NCBI RefSeq assembly: GCF_000717025.1
Contig: NZ_JNXG01000008.1
Span: 124,001-188,000, forward strand
Direction: 5' to 3'
Length of the DNA: 64,000 nucleotides
DNA from: Streptomyces atroolivaceus
GTDB taxonomy: Bacteria > Actinomycetota > Actinomycetes > Streptomycetales > Streptomycetaceae
Position 1 is the first letter of the stretch. Each line of letters begins with the position of its first letter. A program made the position numbers and the translations under genes. The notes under the pieces are model-generated. The model did not search any database and was not told where the DNA came from. It worked only from the letters and a program-made list of their open reading frames with translations. This document shows positions 52,188-61,205 of this stretch, in pieces.

Positions 52188-53911
52188 TTCTCAGCCCCTT
52201 CGGCAGATTCTTCGGCAGGTTGTCCGGGCTCGGTCTCGGGCGCGGGGTCGGGATCGGGGTCGGGATCGGGGTCGGGTGCGGTCGGCGCCACGGTGTGGAG
52301 CGCGGCCGCGAGGTCGCCCAGCTCCTCGGGGAGCTTCGCGGACTCGCTGCGGCCCAGGCCCGCCATCTCGACGACGGTGACGCCGTCCGTTCCGCGGACG
52401 GCCCGCACCCACACCCGGCGGCGCTGGATGAAGAGCGAGCCGGCGAGACCGGCGATGGCGGCGATGGCGCCGGTGAGCGCCCAGCCGCTGGCGGGCTGGC
52501 GCGAGATCTGGAAACTGGCCCATTCCTCGACGCTCTCGAAGGTGATCGAGCCGGCGCCATCGGGGAGCTTCATGGTCTCGCCGGGACGCAGCCGCTTCTT
52601 GAGCTGGTCCCCGTTGCTGTCCTTGAATTCCTTCATCTTGGACGTGTCGAGCTGATAGACGTTCTGCGGCAGTCCGGAGTCGACGCCGAGGCTGCCGTGG
52701 TAGCCGTTGAGCGCGAGGACCGGATAGTCGAGGCCGGGGTACTGCGAGAACATCGTCCCCTGGCCGTCACCGGCGAACGTCGGGACGAAGAAGGCCTGGA
52801 AGCCCAGCTGGCTCTTCTTGCCGTTCCTGTCCTTGTAGCCGTCCATCACCTTGATCGCACCGGTCGAGGTGACGTTGTTGTCGATGGGCAGCAGGGGCAC
52901 GGCGGTCCTGTAGACCTCCTTGCCCCTGCCGTCCTTGACCGAGACGACCGGCGCGTAGCCGTGCGCGTTGAGGTAGACCTTCGTACCGTCGACGTCGAGC
53001 GGCTTGTTGACCTCGATGACCTTCTTCTTCGTCTCCCCGTCCGCGCCCTCGGAGTACGTCACCCTGGCCTCGTAGGTCCGGGGCGTACCGCGCTGGGGGC
53101 CGCCGCGCTCGTACGTGCCGACGAAGTCCTGCAGGTCGAAGCTGAAGGGGGCGAGGTCGTCGTTGTCGAAGAGCGAGCCGGACTTGAAGTCGTCGTACTG
53201 GGTGATCGTGTTCGCGAACCCGTCGCCCTCGACGACGAGTTTGCCGCCCTCGGACTTGAAGAGCTGTCCACCGGCGAACGCGACCAGCATGACGATCAGC
53301 GCGATGTGGAACAGCAGGTTCCCGGTCTCGCGCAGATAGCCCTTCTCGGCGGACACGGCGTCGCCCACCGTGTGCGAGCGGAAACGCCGCCTGCGCAGGA
53401 TGCCGAGGGCGGCCTCGCGGACCTGGTCGGGTCCGGCGTCCGTGCGCCAGGTGGTGTACGCGGGCAGCCGGGTCAGCTTCTTCGGGGCGCCGGGCGGGCG
53501 GCCGCGCAACTGGCCGACGAACTGGCCGGTGCGCGGGACGATGCAGCCGATCAGCGAGATGAACAGCAGGATGTAGATCGCGGAGAACCACACCGAGCTG
53601 TAGACGTCGAAGAACTGCAGCTTCTCGTAGATCGGGGTGACGGTGGTGTGCGTCTCCTTGAAGGTCTGCACCTTCAGTTCGTCCACGCTGTTCTGCGGGA
53701 TCAGCGATCCCGGGATGGCGCCCAGCGACAGCAGGAAGAGCAGGATCAGCGCGACCCGCATGGAGGTGAGCTGCCGCCAGAACCAGCGGGCCCATCCGAT
53801 GACGCCCATCGCGGGCACGGACGTGGCGGACTCCTCGCGCGGGGCGGTGGAGAGCTGCTCCCCCGCCCGGCCGAGGTCGCGCTCGTCCGTGGTGTTCGTG
53901 TTGCTCATCAA
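52184..53911 (-). CDS. resB: Cytochrome c maturation protein ResB
   Basis: A 575-residue ResB/Ccs1 protein, partner of CcsB in haem delivery for c-type cytochromes. It has three N-terminal spans (first at about 47-68, STPALILLFLLSLGAIPGSLIPQ-like), a large extracytoplasmic domain (about 225-450) and a final span before a Pro/Asp-rich cytoplasmic tail with DPDPDPD repeats. The family motif FxxSxxWFxxxyxLLFxSLigCixPR is recognisable in FFDVYSSVWFSAIYILLF. It overlaps ccsB by four bases and follows ccdA with a 3-base gap. Confidence 0.94.
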   Translation of the reverse strand: MMSNTNTTDERDLGRAGEQLSTAPREESATSVPAMGVIGWARWFWRQLTSMRVALILLFLLSLGAIPGSLIPQNSVDELKVQTFKETHTTVTPIYEKLQFFDVYSSVWFSAIYILLFISLIGCIVPRTGQFVGQLRGRPPGAPKKLTRLPAYTTWRTDAGPDQVREAALGILRRRRFRSHTVGDAVSAEKGYLRETGNLLFHIALIVMLVAFAGGQLFKSEGGKLVVEGDGFANTITQYDDFKSGSLFDNDDLAPFSFDLQDFVGTYERGGPQRGTPRTYEARVTYSEGADGETKKKVIEVNKPLDVDGTKVYLNAHGYAPVVSVKDGRGKEVYRTAVPLLPIDNNVTSTGAIKVMDGYKDRNGKKSQLGFQAFFVPTFAGDGQGTMFSQYPGLDYPVLALNGYHGSLGVDSGLPQNVYQLDTSKMKEFKDSNGDQLKKRLRPGETMKLPDGAGSITFESVEEWASFQISRQPASGWALTGAIAAIAGLAGSLFIQRRRVWVRAVRGTDGVTVVEMAGLGRSESAKLPEELGDLAAALHTVAPTAPDPDPDPDPDPAPETEPGQPAEESAEGAEK

Positions 53912-53914
53912 AAC

Positions 53915-54688
53915 TCAGATCCCCACAGTGAAGCCGTTGGACCAGACCTGCATCTCCTGGATGAGCACGTCCCAGGCGCCCGTCAGCAGGAGAATTCCGG
54001 TCACGATCATCATGCCGCCGCCGATCCGCATGACCCACGCGTAGTGCCGCTTGACCCAGCCGAACGCGCCGAGTGCCCTACGGAAGGCGATCGCCGCCAG
54101 GACGAAGGGGACACCGAGCCCGAGACAGTACGCCACGGACAGGACCGCCCCTCGGCCGGCCGTCGCCTGGTCGAACGCGAGCGCGTTGACGGAGGCGAGC
54201 GTCGGGCCGAGGCACGGGGTCCAGCCGATCCCGAAGAGTGCGCCGAGCAGCGGTGCGCCGGCCAGCCCGGTCACCGGTCGCTTGTGGATGCGGAATTCGC
54301 GCTGCGTCATCCAGGGCATGAGGCCCATGAAGAAGATCCCCATGAGGATCATCAGTACGCCGAGGACCCTGGAGAGCGTCCCGCTGTACTCCTGGAGCGT
54401 CTGGCCGAAGTAGCCGAAGAGCGCGCCCCCGGACACGAAGACGACGGTGAAGCCGAGGACGAAGAGGGAGGCCCCCGCGACGGTCCTGCCCCGCCGCCGC
54501 TCGGCGAGGTCGGCGCCGCTCACCCCGGTGACGTAGCTGAGGTAACCGGGCACCAGCGGCAGGACGCACGGCGAGAAGAAGGAGACGAGCCCTCCGAGCA
54601 GGGCGATCGGCAGGGCCACTATGAGGGCCCCGCTGAGGACCGTCTCGTTTCCGCCGGTGACCGCGGCCAGTCCGAGCACCGGAGTCAC
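53915..54688 (-). CDS. ccdA: Thiol:disulfide transporter CcdA
   Basis: A 257-residue, six-span membrane protein that passes reducing equivalents from cytoplasmic thioredoxin to extracytoplasmic thiol-disulfide proteins, keeping apocytochrome c cysteines reduced. The two redox Cys are in FSPCVLPLVPG (first span) and WTPCLGPT (fourth span). The start is the GTG at 54688, which overlaps the stop of the upstream thioredoxin-like gene by four bases; an open frame further upstream is only a shadow of that gene. It is a core member of the cytochrome c maturation operon. Confidence 0.95.
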   Translation of the reverse strand: MTPVLGLAAVTGGNETVLSGALIVALPIALLGGLVSFFSPCVLPLVPGYLSYVTGVSGADLAERRRGRTVAGASLFVLGFTVVFVSGGALFGYFGQTLQEYSGTLSRVLGVLMILMGIFFMGLMPWMTQREFRIHKRPVTGLAGAPLLGALFGIGWTPCLGPTLASVNALAFDQATAGRGAVLSVAYCLGLGVPFVLAAIAFRRALGAFGWVKRHYAWVMRIGGGMMIVTGILLLTGAWDVLIQEMQVWSNGFTVGI

Positions 54689-55287
54689 TTCTCCGCGATC
54701 AGCGGGTCGATCATCTTCCGCAGCTTCTCCGCGTCGAGGGCGGCGAGCGTGCGGGCGGCGAGCTTCCCGTCCCGGTCGACGACCACGGTCGACGGGATGG
54801 CCTGGGGGTTCAGCGTGCCCTTGGGGAAGCGCAGGAGCAGCTTCCCGGTCGGGTCGTAGATGCTCGGGTAGGTGACCCCGAAGTCCTGCTCGAAGTTGAC
54901 GGCGTTCGTCCTCTGGGGGTCCCGGGTGTTGATGCCCACGAACTGGACGCCCTGGGCCGCGGTCTCCTCCGACACCTTCTGGAAGTGCTTGGCCTCGGCG
55001 CGGCAGGGGCCGCACCACGATCCCCAGAAGTTCAGGACGACGACCTTGCCCTTGTAGTCGGTGACGTCGAGCGCCTCGCCGTTCAGTGTCGCGCCGTCGA
55101 GCTTCGGCGCGTCCGTGCGGTCGCCCTTGGCCACGGTGGAGATGCCACCGCTGCCGGTGACGAAGTTCGTGTTGCCGCCGCCGCCGGCCTTGGTGCCGCC
55201 ACTGCATGCGGACAGGACCAGGACACCGGCCACGACTGTGGCGGCGAGCAGGGTGGAGCGGCGTCGGGGTGCGCGGCCAGAGCTCAT
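54685..55287 (-). CDS. Thioredoxin-like lipoprotein (TlpA/ResA-type)
   Basis: A 200-residue exported lipoprotein. A short signal peptide ends in the lipobox LSAC with Cys28, followed by a Gly-rich linker and a thioredoxin fold with the active site WCGPC (Cys92, Cys95) in LNFWGSWCGPC. The insertion after the active site and the IPSTVVVDRDGKL end are typical of the TlpA/ResA family, which reduces the haem-binding cysteines of apocytochrome c using electrons from CcdA. It is the first gene of the operon and is coupled to ccdA by a 4-base overlap. The ATG is at 55287. Confidence 0.94.
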   Translation of the reverse strand: MSSGRAPRRRSTLLAATVVAGVLVLSACSGGTKAGGGGNTNFVTGSGGISTVAKGDRTDAPKLDGATLNGEALDVTDYKGKVVVLNFWGSWCGPCRAEAKHFQKVSEETAAQGVQFVGINTRDPQRTNAVNFEQDFGVTYPSIYDPTGKLLLRFPKGTLNPQAIPSTVVVDRDGKLAARTLAALDAEKLRKMIDPLIAEK

Positions 55288-55354
55288 GTGAAAAGTTTCG
55301 CATGGCAGTTCCAGGGATCTTGGGCACCCCCCTGGGTGCCCGTAAAGCCCCTTG

Positions 55355-56611
55355 TCAGGCCTGTTTAAAGAAGGTGTTCCAGCCGCCGTCGGGAGACTGT
55401 CCCACCTGGAGCGTACGAAGCTTCGCGAGCACCGCGGGGTCCTGTACGTCGAGCCAGTCGACGAACTGCCGGAATGAGACGAGGCGCACATCCGGTTTGC
55501 CCGCGATGTGTTTGAGCGCGTCCTCCACGGCGTCCATGTAGATGCCGCCGTTCCACTCCTCGAAATGGTTGCCGATGTAGAAGGGCGCGCGATTCGTCTC
55601 GTAGGCGCGGTCGAATCCCGCGACATACGCCTCGGTGGCCTGGGTGCGCCATCCCGGATAGCGCGAGGGCATGCCCTTGGTCGAATTCTTCGACTGGTTG
55701 GCGAGGATGTTGTAGTCCATGGAGAGGACTTCGAAGGTGTGGCCGGGGAACGGGATGCCCTGCAGCGGGAGGTCCCATAGCCCCTGACGCTTCTCGGGCC
55801 ACATCTGTGTGCCACCGGGTGAGCTCGCGTCGTAACGCCATCCGAGCTGCTTCGCGGTGGGGAGGAGGTTCTCCTGGCCGAGCAGACAAGGGGTGCGCCC
55901 TCCGGCGAGTTCCTTCCGGTAGTCGAACGGCAGGGGGTCGAGATCCGTCCAGCCGGTGTTCGTCCGCCATTCGGTGACGAAGGAGACCGCCTGGTCGATC
56001 TCGCTCCGCCATTGCGCGGGCGACCAGTTGCCGACCGAGCCCGGGCCCCCGCAGAAATGGCCGTTGAAATGGGTCCCGATCTCGTGCCCGTCGAGCCAGG
56101 CCTGGCGGACGTACTTCAGGGTCTGCTTGACGTGGTCATCGGTGAGATAGCCGATGTCGGAGGCGCCCCTGGGGTTGTTGGGCGGGCGGTAGAGGGACTT
56201 CTTCGACTCGGGCAGCACATAGAGGCCGGAGAGGAAGAAGGTCATCGCCGCGCCGTGCTGCCCGGCGAGTTCGAGGAAACGCGGGAAGAGCCCGTTACCG
56301 ACCTCGCCCGCCCCGTCCCAGGAAAAGATCACGAACTGCGGAGGCTTCTGGCCGGGCTCGAGCGGAACGGGAGCGGCGGGCTGATTCGGCTGCTTTCCGG
56401 TGTCCGCCGTCGAACCGTCACCGATCAGCCTGACCTGTTTCCCGGGATGACCTCCGCCATTCCCGTGCGTCCCTTTGCCGCCGTGGGGTCCCTCTTCCGG
56501 TTCCGGCCCACCACCGCCCGAAGAGCCGAGGGAGCCGCAGCCGGTCATCGACAGTGCGGCTGCGGCTCCGATTCCCGCCCCGAGCAGGCCCCTTCGGTTG
56601 ATTTCACGCAT
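55355..56611 (-). CDS. Polysaccharide-deacetylase-like Tat lipoprotein
   Basis: A 418-residue exported protein. The N-terminus MREINRRGLLGAG carries a twin-arginine signal and ends in a lipobox with Cys25 (SMTGC), followed by a Gly/Pro/His-rich linker to about residue 90. The remainder resembles the NodB/CE4 polysaccharide deacetylase fold: FSWDG stands where TFDDG is usual, and THFNGH supplies the HxxxH metal ligands. The catalytic-base Asp of motif 1 is therefore Trp here. The metal site (one Asp, two His) looks intact. Its substrate, if any, would be a cell-wall or surface glycan. Confidence 0.85.
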   Translation of the reverse strand: MREINRRGLLGAGIGAAAALSMTGCGSLGSSGGGGPEPEEGPHGGKGTHGNGGGHPGKQVRLIGDGSTADTGKQPNQPAAPVPLEPGQKPPQFVIFSWDGAGEVGNGLFPRFLELAGQHGAAMTFFLSGLYVLPESKKSLYRPPNNPRGASDIGYLTDDHVKQTLKYVRQAWLDGHEIGTHFNGHFCGGPGSVGNWSPAQWRSEIDQAVSFVTEWRTNTGWTDLDPLPFDYRKELAGGRTPCLLGQENLLPTAKQLGWRYDASSPGGTQMWPEKRQGLWDLPLQGIPFPGHTFEVLSMDYNILANQSKNSTKGMPSRYPGWRTQATEAYVAGFDRAYETNRAPFYIGNHFEEWNGGIYMDAVEDALKHIAGKPDVRLVSFRQFVDWLDVQDPAVLAKLRTLQVGQSPDGGWNTFFKQA

Positions 56612-56781
56612 GGCGTCCCCATCTACGGTCGTATTACCTCAAGCCCATACAAACTGGCGATGGCTTAGATGAGGAAAACAACACGAGGGTTCCGCCGATA
56701 ATCACAAAAGTTGTGGCGTGCGGAGACCCTTGCAGGTGCCGCACATGACACACGGACCCGCGGGCGCCCGGAGCGCGGCGG

Positions 56782-57471
56782 CTACGCGCCGAACGCCTTG
56801 GACTTCCCCTTGACCGGCTTCGCCCCCGCGAGCAGATGAGGCGGCACCAGGTCCCGGGCGGGCTCGGTGTACCCGACGGACACGATCTTGTCGCCCTGGT
56901 ACGTGAAACTCGTCAGCGAGGCCAGGGTGCACTGCCGCTTGCGGGGGTCGTGCCACAGCCTGCGCCGCTCCACGAAGCTCCTCACGATCCAGATCGGCAG
57001 CTGGTGGCTGACACAGACCGCCTCGTGCCCGCGCGCGGCGTCACGCGCCGCGTCCAGGGCACCCATCATCCGCACGACCTGTTCGATGTACGGCTCGCCC
57101 CAGGACGGCTTGAAGGGGTTGGTGAGGTGCTTCCAGTTCTCGGGCCTGCGCAGCGCGCCGTCGCCGACCCCGAAGGTCTTGCCCTCGAAGACGTTGCCGG
57201 CCTCGATCAGGCGCCCGTCGGTGGCCAGGTCCGCACCGTGCGACGCGGCGATCGGGGCGGCCGTCTCCTGGGCGCGCTCCAGCGGGGAGGCCACGACGTA
57301 CGTGATGTCGCGCTTCTCCAGGTGCTCGGCGACCCGGTCCGCCATCTGCCTGCCGAGCTCGGACAGGCTGTAGCCGGCGCGGCGCCCGTAGAGCACTCCG
57401 TCCGGGTTGTGCACCTCACCGTGGCGCATCAGGTGGACGACGGTGATGTCCTTCTCCGTGTACTCGCTCAT
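56782..57471 (-). CDS. Histidine phosphatase family protein (phosphoglycerate mutase-like)
   Basis: A 229-residue member of the histidine phosphatase superfamily. It has the catalytic LMRHGE motif (Arg16, His17), then [11 protein letters not shown] with the second Arg, the acid in GRLIEAGN and the second His in CVSHQLPI. Such proteins act on small phosphoesters; this one could be a mutase-like phosphatase, but no substrate can be assigned. It overlaps hemL by four bases and is probably cotranscribed with it, so a link with tetrapyrrole synthesis or metabolite repair is possible. Confidence 0.92.
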   Translation of the reverse strand: MSEYTEKDITVVHLMRHGEVHNPDGVLYGRRAGYSLSELGRQMADRVAEHLEKRDITYVVASPLERAQETAAPIAASHGADLATDGRLIEAGNVFEGKTFGVGDGALRRPENWKHLTNPFKPSWGEPYIEQVVRMMGALDAARDAARGHEAVCVSHQLPIWIVRSFVERRRLWHDPRKRQCTLASLTSFTYQGDKIVSVGYTEPARDLVPPHLLAGAKPVKGKSKAFGA

Positions 57472-58775
57472 GACGTGGCCTCCGACGCGGCGCGGGCGGC
57501 TGCGGGAAGCGCCGCGGCGATCCGCTCCAGAGCCCGCGCGTCATGGGCGGTGGAGACGAACCAGGACTCGAACGCGGACGGCGGCAGGTACACACCCTGC
57601 TCCAGCATCGAGTGGAAGAAGGCGGTGAAACGGAAGGCCTCCTGCTTCTTCGCGTCCTCGTAGTTCCGGACGGGCTCCTCGGTGAAGAAGACGGAGAACA
57701 TGTTGCTCGCCGCCGAGACCGTGTGCGCGACCCCCGCCTTGGCGAACGCCTCGCCGACCAGGGAGCGCAGCTCCGCGGAGACCGCGTCGACCTTGGCGTA
57801 CGCCGCGTCGTCGAGCAGCCGCAGCTGGGCGAGGCCGGCCGCGGTGGCGACGGGGTTCCCGGAGAGGGTGCCCGCCTGGTACACGGGGCCGGCGGGGGCG
57901 AGGTGGGCCATCACGTCGGCACGGCCGCCGAAGGCGGCGGCCGGGAAGCCCCCGCCCATGACCTTGCCGAAGGTCATCAGGTCGGGCCGCACCCCGTCGA
58001 TGCCGTACCAGCCGGCCTTCGACGTACGGAATCCGGTCATCACCTCGTCGGAGATGTACAGCGCGCCCTCGGCCGCGCAGATCTCCTTCAGCCCGGCGTT
58101 GAAACCGTCCTGCGGCGGCACGACGCCCATGTTGCCCGGCGACGCCTCCGTGATCACACAGGCGATCTCACCCGGCTGCGCGGCGAACGCGGCGCGCACG
58201 GCCTCCAGGTCGTTGTACGGCAGCACGATCGTGTCGCCCGCCTGGGCGCCGGTCACACCGGGCGTGTCGGGCAGGCCGAAGGTGGCGACACCGGAGCCGG
58301 CCGCGGCCAGCAGCGCGTCGACGTGCCCGTGGTAGCACCCGGCGAACTTCACGACCTTGGCGCGGCCGGTGAATCCACGGGCGAGCCGGATCGCGGACAT
58401 GGTCGCCTCGGTGCCGGACGACACCAGCCGCACCTGCTCCACGGGCTCGATCCGGGCCACGATCTCCTCGGCCAGCGCGACCTCGCCCTCACCGGGCGTG
58501 CCGAACGAGGTACCCCGGGCAACGGCATCCTGGACGGCCGCGACGACCTCGGGGTGCGCGTGGCCGAGGATCATCGGCCCCCACGAACACACGAGGTCGA
58601 CGTACTCACGGCCGTCGGCGTCGGTGAGGTACGGACCCGTACCGGACACCATGAACCTGGGCGTACCGCCCACGGCCCGGAAGGCACGCACGGGAGAGTT
58701 CACGCCGCCGGGCGTCACGAGGGACGCGCGGTCGAAAAGCGTCTGCGAAACTGGGGCTTCGTATGAATACGCCAC
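57468..58775 (-). CDS. hemL: Glutamate-1-semialdehyde 2,1-aminomutase HemL
   Basis: A 435-residue PLP enzyme that converts glutamate-1-semialdehyde to 5-aminolevulinate, the first committed tetrapyrrole precursor. The PLP lysine is Lys271 in [18 protein letters not shown]. The N-terminal [19 protein letters not shown] and [19 protein letters not shown] are HemL hallmarks. The GTG at 58775 has AGGA 5 bases upstream; a longer frame from 58919 would add 48 unconserved residues. A 19-bp piece of its fifth to twelfth codons is repeated in the upstream region. It is coupled to the phosphatase gene by overlap. Confidence 0.96.
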   Translation of the reverse strand: MAYSYEAPVSQTLFDRASLVTPGGVNSPVRAFRAVGGTPRFMVSGTGPYLTDADGREYVDLVCSWGPMILGHAHPEVVAAVQDAVARGTSFGTPGEGEVALAEEIVARIEPVEQVRLVSSGTEATMSAIRLARGFTGRAKVVKFAGCYHGHVDALLAAAGSGVATFGLPDTPGVTGAQAGDTIVLPYNDLEAVRAAFAAQPGEIACVITEASPGNMGVVPPQDGFNAGLKEICAAEGALYISDEVMTGFRTSKAGWYGIDGVRPDLMTFGKVMGGGFPAAAFGGRADVMAHLAPAGPVYQAGTLSGNPVATAAGLAQLRLLDDAAYAKVDAVSAELRSLVGEAFAKAGVAHTVSAASNMFSVFFTEEPVRNYEDAKKQEAFRFTAFFHSMLEQGVYLPPSAFESWFVSTAHDARALERIAAALPAAARAASEATS

Positions 58776-58896
58776 TTTGGTCCTGATCTGCGATTCGGGG
58801 TTCGGGGGGCCTGGCCGGAATTCCCGGCCGCCGGTGAGCAGGGAGCGCGCTCTCCCCGTATGAGGCTCGTACAACGAAAGGGCGTCAGTCTCCTCG

Positions 58897-58915
58897 CGTC
58901 TGCGAAACTGGGGCG
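58897..58915 (-). repeat. Second copy of a 19-bp direct repeat shared with the hemL coding start
   Basis: GCCCCAGTTTCGCAGACGC (minus strand) occurs at 58897-58915, upstream of hemL, and again at 58739-58757 inside the first hemL codons. The two copies are in different reading frames, so the repeat is a DNA-level feature. Confidence 0.9.
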
Positions 58916-59067
58916 TCATAGGGAAAGCTCACACATGCCATGGTGTCAGAGGCGTCGACGGTCTTGCGGACAGGTGTTTCACCGCACGCCCGTGGGGGAG
59001 GTCACTGACGATGATCGGGTTGCGCGGCGGGGCTGTGTCTCCTAAGAAGTAGTCGGGTGGATGAGAT

Positions 59068-59664
59068 ATGCATCGCGGTGGCGGAGTGGGCGAAGGGACC
59101 GACGACCTGGGGCCCGAGCCTGCCCGGCGAGGGCGGCACCGGCGCAGGGCCGAGCGCGAGGCCGAGCGCGCACGGGACGCCCAGGCGGGCGGCGTCGACG
59201 GTTCGGGGAGCAGGAGCAGTGGACGGGTGGGGGTGACCTACAAGTACTTCGGTGCCCCCGACGGGGCCACCGCCGCACGTGTGCCGATTTCGATGCGCCC
59301 CGAAGAGCTGGGGGGCGACGAACTGGGCATGGGCGGCATGTTCAGCAAGATCAAGCCCGAGACGGTGGCGGCCATGGTCCTCACCGGCATACAGGGCATA
59401 CCCCTGAACAAGGTCCCCCCGCTGGAGCTGGTCGTGCTCCATCCCGACTACGCGGTGGTCAAGCTGCCGATGACCGTGGTCGACCCCCTGCGGGACGTCG
59501 GTGAGGAATCGGTCGGCGCGGCGGCCTTCATCTGGTCCACGGTCCCGGACCGCGGCGGCCCGCGCGACGCGTTCAACGTCTACCAGCTGCTCCACGAGTG
59601 GCAGGACTTCTCGCACCGGCTGCACGACGCGGGACACCAGGCGTACTGCCTGGTGTGGCCCTGA
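59068..59664 (+). CDS. Conserved protein of unknown function
   Basis: A 198-residue protein that I cannot assign to a family. Residues 1-53 are Arg/Gly/Glu-rich and look disordered. From VTYKYFGAPDGATAARVPISMRPEELGGDELGM onward the sequence looks like a compact, well-conserved domain with a hydrophobic core and a C-terminal His/Trp-rich end (LLHEWQDFSHRLHDAGHQAYCLVWP). The true start may be the ATG at 59068 or GTG at 59227 or 59233, where AGGAG precedes; I give the longer form. No signal peptide or membrane span is visible. It precedes the STAS/kinase genes on the same strand with a 105-base gap. Confidence 0.65.
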   Translation: MHRGGGVGEGTDDLGPEPARRGRHRRRAEREAERARDAQAGGVDGSGSRSSGRVGVTYKYFGAPDGATAARVPISMRPEELGGDELGMGGMFSKIKPETVAAMVLTGIQGIPLNKVPPLELVVLHPDYAVVKLPMTVVDPLRDVGEESVGAAAFIWSTVPDRGGPRDAFNVYQLLHEWQDFSHRLHDAGHQAYCLVWP

Positions 59665-59769
59665 CGCGGCAGCGGACGGTCCGGCGAGGGGCGCCCCGTA
59701 CGCGGCACCGACGAGGGGTGACCGGGTGCGGGCTCCACGCCTCGCCCCCGGTGTAGGAACATGTGACGC

Positions 59770-60123
59770 ATGGCGGCAGATGAACTGCGTGTGGCCGTGG
59801 AGGCCACCGACGACGGTGTGGTGCTGATCCGTGTCCGGGGAAGCCTGGACGGGTGGTCGGGTCCTTCCGGACTGGTCGAGGCGCTGGAGGCGGCCGCCGA
59901 CGGCGGCGGGCGGCTGACCGTGGCGGACCTGTCCCGGCTGGAGTTCGCCGACTCGACAGGGCTGCACGTCCTGCTGGACGCCCAGCACCGCCATGCCGCG
60001 GCCGGGGTGCGGCTGGTGCTGGCCGGACCGCTGGGCACGGAAGTCCGCCGGCTCTTCGAGGTCTCCGGCACGCTGGGCGCCTTCACGTTCGCCGACACGG
60101 TGGACGCGGCACTGACATGCTGA
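59770..60123 (+). CDS. STAS-domain anti-anti-sigma-factor-like protein
   Basis: A 117-residue STAS protein of the SpoIIAA/RsbV type. In the partner-switching scheme it binds an anti-sigma kinase when unphosphorylated and is released when the kinase phosphorylates a Ser. The phosphoacceptor motif is EFADSTGL, with Ser at about residue 62. A GHKL kinase gene follows 79 bases downstream, which suggests a direct partnership. The nearby SpoIIE-like phosphatase could remove the phosphate. Confidence 0.9.
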   Translation: MAADELRVAVEATDDGVVLIRVRGSLDGWSGPSGLVEALEAAADGGGRLTVADLSRLEFADSTGLHVLLDAQHRHAAAGVRLVLAGPLGTEVRRLFEVSGTLGAFTFADTVDAALTC

Positions 60124-60202
60124 CCGGCCGCGGGCCACGCCGTCCCCCGCCGGCCTCCGGCAGGAAGTGTGACGTGGGCCCGTCCGGGCAGGCGCAGGAA
60201 GT

Positions 60203-60688
60203 ATGAACGGGGATCGAGAAGTGTCGCGGGGCGGCAGGACCACGGCAGAGGGGCCGGAGAATGCCGTCGGCCCGCCTGCTCCGGAGGAGTCGGCGGGCGG
60301 GGGCCGCATGCCCTCCGTGCCGCCCAACGCGGCCGCCGCTCGTGACGTCGTCACCCGGCTCCTGGAGTCGCGGTTCTGCGGACTGGGCGGGGAGGTCCCG
60401 GCCGACGTCGTGGTGGCCGACGCCCTCCTGGTGACCTCGGAGCTGGTGACCAACGCCTTCAGGCACGGCGGCGGGCTCACCGGGTTCTCCGCCGAGATCA
60501 CCGACGAGGGGCTCCTCCTCACCGTCGCCGACGCCAGTACGCGGGCGCCGGTCACCGCGGAACGCGATCCGGCCGCCGCCCCCGTCGGTGGCTACGGCTG
60601 GCTCCTGGTGCGCCGCCTGACCAAGCGGGTCTCCGTCACGGACCTCCCCGGCGGCAAGCACATCGTCGCGCTGGTCGCCCTCGTCTGA
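60203..60688 (+). CDS. ATP-binding anti-sigma-factor-type serine kinase (RsbW/GHKL-like)
   Basis: A 161-residue HATPase domain protein. It has the N box ELVTNAFRHGGG and the G box VGGYGWLLVRRL, and is short as in the RsbW/SpoIIAB-type kinases of actinomycetes. It would bind a sigma factor or phosphorylate STAS partners; no sigma factor gene lies beside it. Residues 1-40 are a disordered, Gly/Glu-rich extension. The start may be the ATG at 60203 or the GTG at 60221 (GGGGA 7 bases upstream). Confidence 0.88.
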   Translation: MNGDREVSRGGRTTAEGPENAVGPPAPEESAGGGRMPSVPPNAAAARDVVTRLLESRFCGLGGEVPADVVVADALLVTSELVTNAFRHGGGLTGFSAEITDEGLLLTVADASTRAPVTAERDPAAAPVGGYGWLLVRRLTKRVSVTDLPGGKHIVALVALV

Positions 60689-60800
60689 GTGACAGGCCGC
60701 GCCGGCCGTCTTCGCGGCGGCGACGTGCCACGGGAGGGTGCCGCACGCCGGAGCCGGGCGTCCGCACGGCGGGGGCCGGAGAGTTGGCATAATTTCCCGC

Positions 60801-61193
60801 ATGGTCCGCGAGCCCCTCGAGAACTCCGCCCCGGCCCGCTTGCCCGTGGTGGCGGCCGAAGGCGAGATCAACGGTCACTGGGTCGTCCGGGCCCGGGGCG
60901 ATCTCGACTCCGACACCATCGATCCGCTCTTCCTCGCCCTGTGGCAGGCCGTGGCCGGGTACGAGGTCGTCGTACTGGACGCGTCCGGGATCACCTTCGC
61001 GGACTCGTCGTTCCTCAGTCTCCTCATCGAGGTGCACCAGCGGACGGAGCTGCGCATCGCCGCGCCGGGCACGGCCCTGACGCGGCTCCTGCGCGTCGCG
61101 GGTGTCGACCGGGTGCTCCGGAGCTATCCGACGCTCGACGCGGCCCTCGGCGCGCCGCCGGCCGCTCCCTGGCCACCGGGCGGCGACGGCTGA
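60801..61193 (+). CDS. STAS-domain protein
   Basis: A 130-residue STAS protein with the acceptor motif TFADSSFLSLL (two adjacent Ser) after the strand VVVLDASG. It lies 112 bases downstream of the kinase gene. The ATG at 60801 has no ribosome site but a CATAAT element 7 bases upstream, so it may be made from a leaderless transcript of its own. It is convergent with another STAS gene, 12 bases away. A long N-terminal extension (from 60738) is possible but looks unconserved. Confidence 0.88.
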   Translation: MVREPLENSAPARLPVVAAEGEINGHWVVRARGDLDSDTIDPLFLALWQAVAGYEVVVLDASGITFADSSFLSLLIEVHQRTELRIAAPGTALTRLLRVAGVDRVLRSYPTLDAALGAPPAAPWPPGGDG

Positions 61194-61205
61194 CGCGACA
61201 GCGCG

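Noticed and set aside
54689..55327. N-terminal extension of CcdA
   Set aside because: The frame is open but lies over the thioredoxin-like gene, is Arg-rich and lacks membrane segments. The GTG at 54688 gives a normal-length CcdA coupled by GTGA.
58776..58919. 48-residue N-terminal extension of HemL
   Set aside because: It is not conserved-looking, and a good ribosome site precedes the GTG at 58775. The repeat inside it is in another frame than in hemL.
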